64,000 nt of DNA from a virus. Below are positions 32,314-43,612 of the stretch, in pieces. Location of the stretch: positions 167,976 to 231,975 of IMG/VR virus record IMGVR_UViG_3300042934_000547; one strand, written 5' to 3'. The position numbers and the translations under genes were made by a program. The notes under the pieces are model-generated. The model ran no database searches. It was not told the DNA's origin and saw only the letters and a program-made list of their open reading frames with translations. The stretch's first letter is position 1. Every line of letters begins with the position of its first letter.

Positions 32314-35300
32314 TTATTGTGTTAGTGGTAACATTGCAGCGATTAATGCCGTTAAACTATTGTCTCCTGTTCCACCCTTACCACCCTTTTCATTGATGAT
32401 ATTGAGTAATGCATTTGGGTTTATAGAGTTTCCAGAAGAAGACTTCTTAGTAAGTTCTTTAATATCGTTCTCAGTGATATTTATATTTAATTTTTTGGTA
32501 ATTAAATTCAATATGTCTTGGAGAAGCTCATTCGTTCTACCAATATTAGATACTGACATTACAATCCTTGTAAGAAGTTCAATTAAGTTGGCATCAATTG
32601 TACCAGCGTTGATTGTTGTGTTAATATTTTGACCACCGAAATTACTTTTCATTATATTCTCACGGTCACGCATTGACAATTCGGCAACTGATGACATATC
32701 AGCATCCATAAACTCAAAACTATTAGGATTATCCATAGCATCTAATTTACGGCTCTCATCAGCAAGTTCAAATGCACTCTTAATAACAGGAGATGTTTTA
32801 CCGAACCCACCAAATCTACCAGATTTCTTAGCGTTACCAAATCCACCTATCTGAGCGTTAGGATCAAAGTTCTTAACCCTAGATGCCATTATATCCGATA
32901 TAGTACCAGACCATTTTGGATCAGATGCGTAGTATTTATTCACACCACCCAAACTTCCATCGATATAATATTTTCCACCCGGTGTTAAATAGTTATTCTT
33001 TAACAATCTTGCTGTCTCATCGAAATTTTGAGCCGGGCTATCGAATGTTCTGGCTGATTTATATGGACTGCTATCATAAGCTGCATAACCAGAGAAATTA
33101 TTTTTATTTTTGGCTAAGGCACTTGTACCCCATCCACTTTCAAGAGCGACTAATGAAGATAAGAATAATGGATTTACACCAAATTTATTGGCTGCATTAG
33201 CTAAATCATTGGCATGTTTCTTCAATGGTTTATTTGCATAGGCACCAGTAAAGAATTTGTTTTGTAAATCTGCCCCACTTAATGAACCAAATCCACCACC
33301 ACGTCTTCTAACAAATCCCATACCAGCAGGCATTTGAGCTAGATTAGATGTATTGACAGCAGTTGAATTGATATTAGTGTAACCACCTATAGCATTAGCG
33401 AATGAAGCTGCTAAACCAGTAGGCATTTGAGTTCCACCATTCTCACGTGTCCAGTTAGCGATTTTTGATAAGATATTCTCATGGGTTTCGAATCCGTATT
33501 TAGTTCCAACAACTCCCATAATAGCATCACCGAATAAACCAATACCAGACGCCATTTTACCCATCCAATCAAATAATCCACTTTCTTTATTACCACCTTC
33601 AGCAATAGTTGGAACATTTGCGAACCCTGCACGATCGGTTAAACGTAAGTTCTTACCATTAATGTCAGTATAAGCCCACATGCTCTTAGTTGTTCCATTT
33701 TTGAATAATGCATCCTTTGAAAACTCTGTACTTTCTCCTTCACCCATAGGGTCATTTACCCATACACTATTATCACTAGCCATACCAGTTACAACTGAAT
33801 AATGACCACCCGGAGTATATGGAGTAGTACTAATATTTCCTTGACCATTTATAACAACTGGTCTACCCGCTTCAATATTTGCTTTTAATGAATCCCAAGT
33901 ATTACTAATATTCTGTCCCTTTACGTTGTAATCACTTAATTGTGGATTACTACTGCTAGAGAACATGTCATGAGCAGTTCCTGCATTATCAATCCAATAA
34001 CGTAATCCCATATCTGTTAAATCTAGCGGTGATATAGGTTTATTGTTAAATGCAGATGTAATCATTGACATTGCTGTTGGTCCACATGCAGCATCACCAT
34101 ATGTGTAATTTTGAGCATAATACAAATCTTTCCATTGAGGATCATTTTGGGACCAATATGGGAAACCATTAAGCAATCTTAATTGGTTATTAAATGATAC
34201 GTTTTCACCAACCGTAGTTGCTTTTCCATCTAGGTATTCTTCATAACCTCTCCACCTGTTGTATATTGCATCTACTCCCGTTTGTTGTTCTAATGCCTTC
34301 CTTAATTCTTCATTATGAGCATTAGTTTTTTGATAATAATCTGGTGCTAAAGATTGTTGATATTCAGTATATTTCTTCCAATAATCAGTATTCTGAGATA
34401 TTGGAGTACCCTTTGGCGTCGTTGATATCCGTCTAGAATTTGATGTCCTATTCGCTGGTTTACCTTTATTATTACCGAATCCTCCACCAGTTAAATATTG
34501 TTTCGAATTTGATGAAGTTCTCGGATTTATGAATTTAAACTTACTATTACCGAATCCTCCACCAGTTAAATATTGTTTCGATGAATTTGATTTACCACCC
34601 ATCCCAACTACTGTTGAATCACCATCTTCGATTATATAACTATCAGCGAGTTCTCTCTTGGTTTGAGATTTAGGCACTGATGGAACTTTATCTAGATACT
34701 TATTCTGTAATTGAGCCATTGTTCTGCTATCTTCAGTTATATCTAATTCGCCATTCCATGCATCATATAACCATACCGCAAGTTTTTGAAGGAAGTTATA
34801 TCCTAAGAATGATGTTGTTACTAAGTTGACAATTTCGAGAATCCATACAGCAGGAGCTTGTAATAAAAATTGCATCACTCCTGATATTGCTTGCATTTTT
34901 GCATCAACATCTTCTTTTGGTACTCCAAACCATTTAGCTGCACCTGTCTTTGATGCACCCCATGCTCCAAATCCAACCATGAATACTAGATTCACAATTC
35001 CACCGGTAGCAATACCAGCAACATCTCTACCAGATTTCTCAGCTATTTTAGCTGCAATTTTGGTATTACTGAAGTATTTATGACAGCTAGAAAATGTATT
35101 TTTGATAAATGCACTAAGTCCTTTTTGACCAAAGTTAGGCATGAATTTTTTAACCACTTTGAGGATACTTTCGATAACTGGATCTAATAATCCAACAAAC
35201 CAAGTAACTAGTTTACCTCTAGAACCTTCAACAGCAGTTCTTATACCTTTCTTGCTTATATTTTTAGCTGTGACTTCTGCACCCTCTTCTAATACTTCTT

Positions 35301-38300
35301 TAGCACCAACTTTAGCAGCACCTTTTGTTGCTTCTTGCATACTTTCATTTAAGACCTTATCTGCTGCTTTTTTGGTAACTTGTTCAGCACCTTTACCAGT
35401 TGCTTCTTCAACGCCTTCGATTATTATTTTTTCGCCGGTCTTCTTCAATGCACCCTCTGCGACTGTTTCAGTGGCTTCTTCGGCAACTTTCTTACCAAAT
35501 AATCCTTTGATGCCCTTCCATGCACCTTTGACACCGTCTTTAGCTTTTCCTACTAAAAATCCACCAGCAGCACCTGCTCCAGTTGAAATCAGACTAGTAC
35601 CATAACCAGTAGCTGCTCCGACTCCCCATTTAGCTACTTTCCAACCAGTGTATATTTTTAGGAAATCTAACAAATGTTCTTTATTTGCCACCATAATATC
35701 CCACATGTTCTGTAGTATGATAGGCATATTTTCTATTATCTTTTGACCTATTCCTAGAATACCTTCTTTAATCTTATCTAAGAATGTAGGTAATTTTTCA
35801 GTTAGAAATGGTTTAATATGACTAGTCCAGATTTCTCCGAATTTATCTCCAGCTTTACCAGCAGCTTCAGCTGGATTATTCCATATCCATTCCATATTTT
35901 TACCAAATCCAGTATTACCCAACCATTTTGACCAGATAGTTTTAGCAGCCTTCACACCTAAGGTACCGAGTAGCATTTTACCCAAGAATGGACCAACGCC
36001 TTTTAATAAATTTCCAACAAATCCTAGACCATGAGTAACCTTGTCTTTTATATTTGTTGTAGCTTTACCAAAAGCACTTTCACTAATACCAGTTATCATG
36101 GATTTTAATTTACCCCATTGCTTGAAGTTCTTATCCTGAATTGGTCTCCATTCACCACTTGAATCCTTATCGTATTTAATAGGAATTCCTTCATCTGTGA
36201 ATATTGTTATAGTTTTACTTTCAGCATCATAAGAACCCTTAGAGTATTTTGTTAATTCCTCTTCAGTCATCTTATTAGGGTCATAGTAACTACCACCATT
36301 TAATATTTCTTGATGGCGTTTAGTCTGTAAGTCTAAAGTTTCTTGACCTATTGTTGTTCCAGTATCAGGTACACCATTTTTGGATTGAAGATTAACAACA
36401 TTTGATTTAGCTGTCTTCTCCTCTAATGCCTTAAATTTAGCTCCATCTTTTCCATGTACCATGAAATCACGTTGAGCTTCGAGTGACTCTAATATCTGGT
36501 TTTGAATGCTAGTTTGTTCTTTAGCTATCTCATTACCTTCTTCAGCAACAAGTGTAGCTCCATCCTTCGGTAATTTCTTTGCATCCATTTCTTTTTTATA
36601 CTCAGCATAAGTCTTAAATCCTCTTTGTTTAGCAAAGGTATTACTTTCGGATAATAGATACTCCATACCTTTTAAAGCCTGAGAATTACCGAATGAATTT
36701 TTAATACCCTTTGTGTATCTTAATTCAGATTCACGGAACTTTTCTTCTTCTGTGTCGAGTACGTTAAATTGTTTTCTATATCTCTTAATAAAATTAGCTT
36801 CGCCTTTTTCAATGGCTTTATCCATCTTATTTTTAGTCTTTAGATATAATTTTTCAACTTGGTCAAACGTGTTAAACCATTCAGCTCTGTCCATAGGACT
36901 CTTTAAATCAACTAAACCACGTTCATACTCGTTTTTCATTGCGTGATAACGTGCTTCGATTTCATCAAATCCACGTTTATCTCTATTTTGCCAGAACTTA
37001 GTCAGAGAGTTTTGTTTCAGTTTTTCTCTTTCTGTTTCCATCTCTTTAGTTATTCTAGTTCGTTTATCTTCTACATTAACTTTGAATTGGTCTCGTATTC
37101 CTTGTCTGGTTCTCTGAGCTTTACCCGCAATACTACGTTGAGCATCAGATTGCATAAAGTTTGGACCTAAAAGTTTACGTAGCCATGGGTATTTATTAGC
37201 AGAGTATCTTGGGTCAATACCTTGAGCAGCTTCAGCCTTAGCTTGTTCTATCTCACTTTGTAATTCATAGTATTCATCCTCAGACATCTTCTCAGTAAAC
37301 TCCATCATGTTTTTATCATAACGATGGAATTTATCTCTACCATGTAATACACCTTGGGTACTACCCATCACACCTAATCCTAGTCCTAAAGCTGGATTTA
37401 TAGCTCCACCGCCAATAACCCCAAATAGAGTTTTTAATATTCCACCCTTAGAAGTTAATCCCGGTCTGAAATATTTATTATTTCGTACTCTAAATGTCTC
37501 ACGTTCTTCTGCTGTCATGTAATCAGCATCACCTTGACGTATATGCTTAGCCCTAAGTGATTTGCTACTTAATCCTAATGCACCTAAAACTCCATTTGTA
37601 ACAGCACCGAATAGATTAATTGGAGTACTCACAACACCCTTAATTAAAGCTCCAAGTGGTTTGAATAGGAATTTAGTCATAAATCTTTTAATTGGTCCAC
37701 CAATGGTTTCATCAAATAAACCTTTGACATAATTACCTAATTTCTTTCCAACTAATTTCAGTTCTTTTCCAAATGGCTGTAAAGCATACAAGAATGGATT
37801 CTTTATTTTCTTATCGAAGAATTCTTTAAATCCATCTTTCATACCAGATATCATTTTCTTAAATGGACTAGTTATAGCTTCTCCGACAATAGGTATTAAA
37901 CCATTTTCACGTTTCTTAGTAACTGGGTCCCATTTACCAAATATCATTTCTCGTACTGTATCATTTGTTGAGAGTGCTCCAAGAGTTCCTCCGAGTAAAG
38001 TACCACCAACTAAACCAAATGGTCCAATAAAGCTTCCGATAGCTCCTATAGCCGCACCACCCAATGTCTTTGGTAATGCCTTTTTAAAGGTTTCCTGACT
38101 TTTCTTACTAAATAAACCGTTATCATCAATACCATCACCGAATAAGAACTTTTGAGCTCCTTCATTATTCTTGGCAAATGCAATAGCAGAACCAGCTAAT
38201 AAACCAGTGATAGGTCCACCCGGTACAAATGGTAATATGGACATTAAAGCTCCACCAACACCAAGTTTGAGTGTATCTGGTGCATATTTGTTAAAGGTTC

Positions 38301-41300
38301 TAACAAGTTCAGCCGGAATCATACCATCATCAGCTCTATTACCCTTAGCATCTTTAGTACCGAATAATTTATTTTGTAAAGTTTCACTATTTTTAATGAT
38401 ATTAACACTAGCACCCACAGCAGCACCAAGTAACGGTCCACCAATGACACCCGGAATCAATCCAATAGCTCCACCGATTAAAGCTCCTGAAACTCCTTCA
38501 GGTAAATGATCTAAAACTTCATCATAAACCTTTCTAGAATTAAGCTTAAGGTTTTTCTTAAACTCTTCTTCCTTACCTTGTTCAATACCAGTAAAAGCTG
38601 ATACAGCTGTAGATATTTCATCAGCCATTTCTCTTTTTATAGCTCCGAATAAACCTCTTTCGCCATAATTTTCTTTATCCCATTCATGGGCTTTATCGAG
38701 ACCTTTACCGAATTTATTACTAGCTTTATTTTTAAGATCATCAAGGTTATCAAAATCCATAGTCTTATAAAATGCATCAAATACCTTGGTCTTGATATTA
38801 TATAAATTCTTATTATCACTTTCGTAAGCATAAGGTTCTTGAATAACACCCATTTGCTCCCTAAGTGTTTTTCTAATAATATTATTATCAAAACTAAAGT
38901 TTTTAAGATTAGGATCTTTTGCAGTAGGAATTGCCTTTTTAGCTTTTCTTCTAGCTGTATCGATATCTTTGATAGCTTTATTAAACTGCTCTCTAGTGAG
39001 TTGTCCTCGTTTATACATCTCACCAAAAGCCATAGATAGAGTATCATACATACGATTTGTGCCTTCGATGTATCTTAAACGCTTAAGTGATAGAACTACT
39101 TCCGTTCCGTCTTCACCAAGTGTTGCCACTGTTGGTTCACTAACAACGCCTTGAGCAGCAAAAGCAGGAATCTTCTCTGCACCCAATAATTGATTAGTTA
39201 TCCTGTCCTGTGCATCCTTACTATGATTATTGATGTACGGTACATTTTTTGTAATCCTCTTAGCTTGTTCTTTATCAAGCAGATTCATTGGTAAAAAGTC
39301 ATAATCATCATCTGTTAACTTACCAAAAACTCCACCACTAAAAGCATTTGCTTGTATAGGACCCTGTTTATTCTTAATTTTACCATCATGAATTAATTTT
39401 CTGATAGCTGGAATATTACGAGGATCTTGATAATTATCTTGTGTTATTATACTATCAAGGTTTGGAGCTGATATACCTCGTTTTTGTAAAATTGTTCTCC
39501 ACTTATCCCTAGTGTATTGAAGTGGATTAATTGAACCTAAATTGCTTTTAGCAATTCCAAGGGCATTTAACTTTTCAGCTTCTCTATCATCTGCATCATC
39601 GAATAACTTCATTAATGACTGATAATCGCCATAATTTGTTCTTTCCCTTAGATTACCACTTCTATCCTTAGCCCAAGTATTAAAGTTTGTTGCATTAGAT
39701 AGAACTTTTTGTGTATTTAAACCACCCTCTGATGATAAATCTAATCTATCAGGAGATGTTGGTGTAAACTTAGATACGAATTTTGCCATAGCTGGGTGAT
39801 GAGATAATCTCGTATCAATTATCTGTAATAAATTCACCATATCGGATACTTTAGCCATCATGCCTTTCATGAATATAGCTGGATTAGCCTGCATATTTCC
39901 GAATACAGATTGGTTATTTTCATTATCTTTAAACTTAGAACGAATATCGTTTTGTTCTTGTACGTAGTGAAGTTGTTGTAATAACGCCGAGCTGGATTGT
40001 TTATCAAGTTCATCGAACGAGGTCATAGCACCAGATGTACCAAACAGATCATTGTACATTTTTTCTTTTTCTTTTCTTATACTAAATGTACCACTTGTAC
40101 GTCTATATGAACCTATTTGTTTACGACGTTGCTCTATAGCTAATAATCTATCTTTAAGTCTAGTAATTTCTATGTCGATAGCTTTATTACGGTTCTTATA
40201 ATAATCAACTCGTTTCTTATATCCAGATGATGCTTGAGCAGTTTTTCTTTTATCACCTGATTGTTTAGATTTATTAACTTCACTTAACCAAGCACTTAGT
40301 GATTTATTATTGGACTCTTTTTCAGACTCCAACTTTTTAATCCTTTGGGAGATTTCTCTTGATTCCTTAGTCAATGTATCAAGTTCTTTGAGATAATCAT
40401 CATAATTCTGGCTATTATCAACAAATTTACTCTTTAATTCTTGAGTTCTACTAGGAGTTAATCCAAATCCAGCTGTTTCTAATCCCTGATTTACAATATC
40501 AGAATAATCAATTTCTTTCTCTTTCTTATCTCCAACGAACCAGCTAAACATTCCTCGTGTATCTTCACCGATTTGTTTAGTAAAGTCACCCATAACCCCG
40601 CCGTGTCTCCATCCTTTAGCATCTTTCTCGCCAAATAGATGTGTCATAAACTCGTCGGCTTTATCTTTAGCTTTACCTTTCCATTCGTCAACCTTTTCAA
40701 AAACACCCCAATCTTCTAATCTTTCACGGAGAGGAGTTAGAAAATAATCATTAATTTTATCATTAAGTTTTTCGAATGTGTTACGAATACTAACAACCAT
40801 CATATCCATATATCCACGGACTTTTTCGCCTTGATAGTTAACTTCTTCACCACCATAGAAGAATTCATAAATTCTTTTATCAACCTTACTAAGCATTTTA
40901 GTGATGGTTTCGGTAGGTTTACTAAGAACTTCGGACATTTTATCTGATGTGTATGTAAATTTATCAACAATGCCATCGGCAGCAATAAGACCATCTAAGA
41001 AACCAATCTTTTTACCAGCTTCATCATTAGATAAATCATATTGACCATCTTCTTTTTTCTTCATCCATGGATAAATTTTTCGGTCTTTCTCCCTAGCATT
41101 TTCTAGAGCTTTTTGTTCGATTTCAGCAACCTTTCTTTTACGTTCTAATTTACTTTCTGTATTATCACTAAAGGTTCCATCTTCATTTTCATCATCAAGT
41201 AAGCCAGAAAATAATGGTCTACCGTGTTCATCGTCCCATTCTCTATCTTCTTGAAGTTTTCGTTTAGCATTGATATTTAGATTTTGATAATAAGTAGCTT

Positions 41301-43509
41301 TATAGAAGTTCTCTGAATTATCAGATACAACTCCACCATAATCAACTAAATCCATATCTTGCCAATTTTTACTATTTCTTTCTTTAGCACGTTTCTTAGC
41401 TCTCTCATATTGATCAATTCTACGCTTATTTTCCTTATCAACAGAGCTACGTTGTTTACTGATATCCTTTCTACGCTGGTCGTCAAATGATAACACTTTC
41501 CTAGTTTCGGATAACATAGATCTTCTATCCAAACCACCAATGTTAAGAACTGAACCACCACCACGGATTGGAGACATTCCCATATCACCCATAGGCATAC
41601 CAAATGCTGGATAAGTAACTATACCTTCTAACATAACATTTCTTATATCTCTTAGATAATCGAAAATCGTTTTGTTATAAGCATCTTTAGTTTCACCTAA
41701 ACTCATTTTATTCATAACGCCAGTGATAACGTCATCCCCAAAGCCATCTTTTTGAATTTTTAAATGCTCATTTAATTTAGTATTATTAAGCAAAGCATCA
41801 TAGATATCTTCCTGTCTAGCTTTGTCTTTAGCGTATTGACCCTTATTACTGAACATTTCTTGATTAGCTTTCATCAATTTATGTGGATCAACATATTTAA
41901 TCATTGATGTGATAAGATCATAATTATCATCGCTTATTTCAAGATCTGGTAATCTGTTTTTCTTAAACTTTCTAGGACTGATAAGTTCACCTCTATCAAA
42001 GAAATAAGAGAAATAATTCTTCATATCTTCTCTAAATGATTGCTGTTCATCGAAATTCATAACAATCAATTGGTCAACTCTATCTTTAATTTCTGACTGT
42101 ATATCACTAAAGGTCCTATTAATAACATTTTCCTTCATACTAGATAATTCTTTGGATAAATTAACAGTGTTAATCCACTGACCTCTATCAAAATCAAATC
42201 TCATCTCAGCTGAACCAGTCATTGCTGATAACTGTTTAGCTAGTAATGTAGGTATAACTTCAGTTAATGCTTTTTGTGCTTTACCATTCCAAGCCATATC
42301 ACCTTTATGATAATCTGCAACACTCTTTTCTTTAGCTTTATTTATTCTTGGTACTAATAATCCAGCCAATGTTTTTACAAGAGGATTATTTTCCTCGTCA
42401 TTAGCAATGGAATTTAGCATAGCCATAGATGTAGCAAATGAACCACCCACTGAAGTATCAAGTTTCCCCATTGCCTTTCTTAAATCTTTCCCAATCATTT
42501 TATTAGCAACTGCCCTAGGAATAAATTTAAGCGGTGAAGAAACCATGTGTAAATATGGGTTAGCATTTGGATCATCATTATCGCTGAACATTGTAGCCAA
42601 TTGAGTAACATCTTCAAGTTTGGCATTTATGTTGTCACCAATTGATTTTACATATTTCTTTAAATCAGTAACTCCGGATGCCTGTATTACATCATCATAG
42701 TATGTTCTACGGTCTTCTTTATCTTTCTTTTGTTCAGGTTGTCTAGCTTTATACATATCACGCTGCATTTCAACAACTTCTTTCATGTAACCCAGCATAT
42801 CAGTTTGAAATGCAACGGTTTTTTCATAAAAAGATTTGCTATTCTGGGCATGAGTTTGCATTATATCAATGCTGTTTTTAGCAACGAAATCTAATTGTTT
42901 ATTTATATTTCCGAGAGCACCCTGAAGCATGAAATTGGCTTTTTGATTTCTGATTATTTGGTCTCTGTATTGAACTTTTGAATTCTCGACAGCATATTCT
43001 GATGTAGCTACTAATGTCTTAGCAATAGAATTGGCATTAGTGATACTACTATGAATAATACTATCAGATACCATATGATCACCTTGAGTCGGTCGTCTAT
43101 CTACCTTTGGTTCATCGATATCATCATCAAAATTACCATCAAGATCAAATTCTTTATCAAAATCAAAGTCATCATCACTATTATACCCTCCGTCATTTTC
43201 CATGCCGAATGATCTATTAGCGAACAATTCATCACGCTGTCTATTATAAAACTTACCAGATTTGATATCTTCAAATATAGCTTTTTTACCCTCTGCGGCA
43301 GTTTTATAAATATTATGTGATTTCATACGTTCATTAACACGATTGAATAATTGACGATGATCTTTAATATCATAAATAATATCCCTAAAAACTTCGCTAT
43401 TTTTAGCGACAGCATCGAACATCGCTGGTGCGTCATCTCTTATTATATCAGATGTCGAAAAAGCAACAGACGAAGCAATGTTTTTAGTATATTCAAGGAT
43501 TTTTTTCAT
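32314..43509 (-). CDS. Giant tape-measure protein with C39 and GH73 domains
   Basis: A 3,731-residue protein (start MKKILEYTK, AAAGGAG upstream). In order: an N-terminal region with an Asp-rich segment; long helical and coiled-coil stretches to about residue 1650; three Gly/Pro-rich hydrophobic modules near 1670-1870 separated by 'LFG...D...G...DGxIP' linkers; further hydrophobic segments around 2050 and 2500-2850; two copies of KQYLTGGGFGN near 2980-3010; a C39-like cysteine peptidase domain near 3110-3290 (DAACGPTAMSM, GGHYSVVTG, VNDP); and a GH73-type glucosaminidase near 3420-3545 (ALESGWGTSALAKNKNNFSG). It would set tail length and, after ejection, cut peptide and glycan bonds of peptidoglycan. 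A late-type promoter lies at 43546. Small open frames inside it on either strand are shadows. Confidence 0.88.
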   Translation of the reverse strand: MKKILEYTKNIASSVAFSTSDIIRDDAPAMFDAVAKNSEVFRDIIYDIKDHRQLFNRVNERMKSHNIYKTAAEGKKAIFEDIKSGKFYNRQRDELFANRSFGMENDGGYNSDDDFDFDKEFDLDGNFDDDIDEPKVDRRPTQGDHMVSDSIIHSSITNANSIAKTLVATSEYAVENSKVQYRDQIIRNQKANFMLQGALGNINKQLDFVAKNSIDIMQTHAQNSKSFYEKTVAFQTDMLGYMKEVVEMQRDMYKARQPEQKKDKEDRRTYYDDVIQASGVTDLKKYVKSIGDNINAKLEDVTQLATMFSDNDDPNANPYLHMVSSPLKFIPRAVANKMIGKDLRKAMGKLDTSVGGSFATSMAMLNSIANDEENNPLVKTLAGLLVPRINKAKEKSVADYHKGDMAWNGKAQKALTEVIPTLLAKQLSAMTGSAEMRFDFDRGQWINTVNLSKELSSMKENVINRTFSDIQSEIKDRVDQLIVMNFDEQQSFREDMKNYFSYFFDRGELISPRKFKKNRLPDLEISDDNYDLITSMIKYVDPHKLMKANQEMFSNKGQYAKDKARQEDIYDALLNNTKLNEHLKIQKDGFGDDVITGVMNKMSLGETKDAYNKTIFDYLRDIRNVMLEGIVTYPAFGMPMGDMGMSPIRGGGSVLNIGGLDRRSMLSETRKVLSFDDQRRKDISKQRSSVDKENKRRIDQYERAKKRAKERNSKNWQDMDLVDYGGVVSDNSENFYKATYYQNLNINAKRKLQEDREWDDEHGRPLFSGLLDDENEDGTFSDNTESKLERKRKVAEIEQKALENAREKDRKIYPWMKKKEDGQYDLSNDEAGKKIGFLDGLIAADGIVDKFTYTSDKMSEVLSKPTETITKMLSKVDKRIYEFFYGGEEVNYQGEKVRGYMDMMVVSIRNTFEKLNDKINDYFLTPLRERLEDWGVFEKVDEWKGKAKDKADEFMTHLFGEKDAKGWRHGGVMGDFTKQIGEDTRGMFSWFVGDKKEKEIDYSDIVNQGLETAGFGLTPSRTQELKSKFVDNSQNYDDYLKELDTLTKESREISQRIKKLESEKESNNKSLSAWLSEVNKSKQSGDKRKTAQASSGYKKRVDYYKNRNKAIDIEITRLKDRLLAIEQRRKQIGSYRRTSGTFSIRKEKEKMYNDLFGTSGAMTSFDELDKQSSSALLQQLHYVQEQNDIRSKFKDNENNQSVFGNMQANPAIFMKGMMAKVSDMVNLLQIIDTRLSHHPAMAKFVSKFTPTSPDRLDLSSEGGLNTQKVLSNATNFNTWAKDRSGNLRERTNYGDYQSLMKLFDDADDREAEKLNALGIAKSNLGSINPLQYTRDKWRTILQKRGISAPNLDSIITQDNYQDPRNIPAIRKLIHDGKIKNKQGPIQANAFSGGVFGKLTDDDYDFLPMNLLDKEQAKRITKNVPYINNHSKDAQDRITNQLLGAEKIPAFAAQGVVSEPTVATLGEDGTEVVLSLKRLRYIEGTNRMYDTLSMAFGEMYKRGQLTREQFNKAIKDIDTARRKAKKAIPTAKDPNLKNFSFDNNIIRKTLREQMGVIQEPYAYESDNKNLYNIKTKVFDAFYKTMDFDNLDDLKNKASNKFGKGLDKAHEWDKENYGERGLFGAIKREMADEISTAVSAFTGIEQGKEEEFKKNLKLNSRKVYDEVLDHLPEGVSGALIGGAIGLIPGVIGGPLLGAAVGASVNIIKNSETLQNKLFGTKDAKGNRADDGMIPAELVRTFNKYAPDTLKLGVGGALMSILPFVPGGPITGLLAGSAIAFAKNNEGAQKFLFGDGIDDNGLFSKKSQETFKKALPKTLGGAAIGAIGSFIGPFGLVGGTLLGGTLGALSTNDTVREMIFGKWDPVTKKRENGLIPIVGEAITSPFKKMISGMKDGFKEFFDKKIKNPFLYALQPFGKELKLVGKKLGNYVKGLFDETIGGPIKRFMTKFLFKPLGALIKGVVSTPINLFGAVTNGVLGALGLSSKSLRAKHIRQGDADYMTAEERETFRVRNNKYFRPGLTSKGGILKTLFGVIGGGAINPALGLGLGVMGSTQGVLHGRDKFHRYDKNMMEFTEKMSEDEYYELQSEIEQAKAEAAQGIDPRYSANKYPWLRKLLGPNFMQSDAQRSIAGKAQRTRQGIRDQFKVNVEDKRTRITKEMETEREKLKQNSLTKFWQNRDKRGFDEIEARYHAMKNEYERGLVDLKSPMDRAEWFNTFDQVEKLYLKTKNKMDKAIEKGEANFIKRYRKQFNVLDTEEEKFRESELRYTKGIKNSFGNSQALKGMEYLLSESNTFAKQRGFKTYAEYKKEMDAKKLPKDGATLVAEEGNEIAKEQTSIQNQILESLEAQRDFMVHGKDGAKFKALEEKTAKSNVVNLQSKNGVPDTGTTIGQETLDLQTKRHQEILNGGSYYDPNKMTEEELTKYSKGSYDAESKTITIFTDEGIPIKYDKDSSGEWRPIQDKNFKQWGKLKSMITGISESAFGKATTNIKDKVTHGLGFVGNLLKGVGPFLGKMLLGTLGVKAAKTIWSKWLGNTGFGKNMEWIWNNPAEAAGKAGDKFGEIWTSHIKPFLTEKLPTFLDKIKEGILGIGQKIIENMPIILQNMWDIMVANKEHLLDFLKIYTGWKVAKWGVGAATGYGTSLISTGAGAAGGFLVGKAKDGVKGAWKGIKGLFGKKVAEEATETVAEGALKKTGEKIIIEGVEEATGKGAEQVTKKAADKVLNESMQEATKGAAKVGAKEVLEEGAEVTAKNISKKGIRTAVEGSRGKLVTWFVGLLDPVIESILKVVKKFMPNFGQKGLSAFIKNTFSSCHKYFSNTKIAAKIAEKSGRDVAGIATGGIVNLVFMVGFGAWGASKTGAAKWFGVPKEDVDAKMQAISGVMQFLLQAPAVWILEIVNLVTTSFLGYNFLQKLAVWLYDAWNGELDITEDSRTMAQLQNKYLDKVPSVPKSQTKRELADSYIIEDGDSTVVGMGGKSNSSKQYLTGGGFGNSKFKFINPRTSSNSKQYLTGGGFGNNKGKPANRTSNSRRISTTPKGTPISQNTDYWKKYTEYQQSLAPDYYQKTNAHNEELRKALEQQTGVDAIYNRWRGYEEYLDGKATTVGENVSFNNQLRLLNGFPYWSQNDPQWKDLYYAQNYTYGDAACGPTAMSMITSAFNNKPISPLDLTDMGLRYWIDNAGTAHDMFSSSSNPQLSDYNVKGQNISNTWDSLKANIEAGRPVVINGQGNISTTPYTPGGHYSVVTGMASDNSVWVNDPMGEGESTEFSKDALFKNGTTKSMWAYTDINGKNLRLTDRAGFANVPTIAEGGNKESGLFDWMGKMASGIGLFGDAIMGVVGTKYGFETHENILSKIANWTRENGGTQMPTGLAASFANAIGGYTNINSTAVNTSNLAQMPAGMGFVRRRGGGFGSLSGADLQNKFFTGAYANKPLKKHANDLANAANKFGVNPLFLSSLVALESGWGTSALAKNKNNFSGYAAYDSSPYKSARTFDSPAQNFDETARLLKNNYLTPGGKYYIDGSLGGVNKYYASDPKWSGTISDIMASRVKNFDPNAQIGGFGNAKKSGRFGGFGKTSPVIKSAFELADESRKLDAMDNPNSFEFMDADMSSVAELSMRDRENIMKSNFGGQNINTTINAGTIDANLIELLTRIVMSVSNIGRTNELLQDILNLITKKLNINITENDIKELTKKSSSGNSINPNALLNIINEKGGKGGTGDNSLTALIAAMLPLTQ
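34470..34581 (-). repeat. Direct 37-nt duplication inside the tape-measure gene
   Basis: The same 37 nt occur at 34470-34506 and 34545-34581 (75 nt apart, in frame), each coding for KQYLTGGGFGN. They lie in the linker before the C39 domain. Confidence 0.85.
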
Positions 43510-43545
43510 AACTCGATTTCTCCTTTCTATATTACTGTATTGCCT

Positions 43546-43557
43546 TATGAGTATGTT
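43546..43557 (-). promoter_or_regulatory. Late-type promoter candidate (tape measure)
   Basis: Reads AACATACTCATA on the minus strand, 37 nt upstream of the tape-measure start. Confidence 0.5.
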
Positions 43558-43559
43558 GA

Positions 43560-43599
43560 AAAGAAACAAAAAGTGGGAGTACAACTTAATGTACTCCCA
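43560..43599 (-). terminator. Intrinsic terminator
   Basis: TGGGAGTAC and GTACTCCCA form a 9-bp stem (43574-43599); on the minus strand it runs into CTTTTTGTTTC. It ends the small-gene operon upstream of the tape measure. Confidence 0.75.
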
Positions 43600-43612
43600 A
43601 TTGATCTAATTA

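Noticed and set aside
34826-39154. Several plus-strand open frames (for example 34826-35083, 35141-35605, 38171-38509) and extra minus-frame ORFs within the tape-measure gene
   Set aside because: They lie wholly inside the tape-measure coding sequence, lack ribosome sites, and have compositions expected from antisense or shifted reading of Ala/Gly-rich codons.
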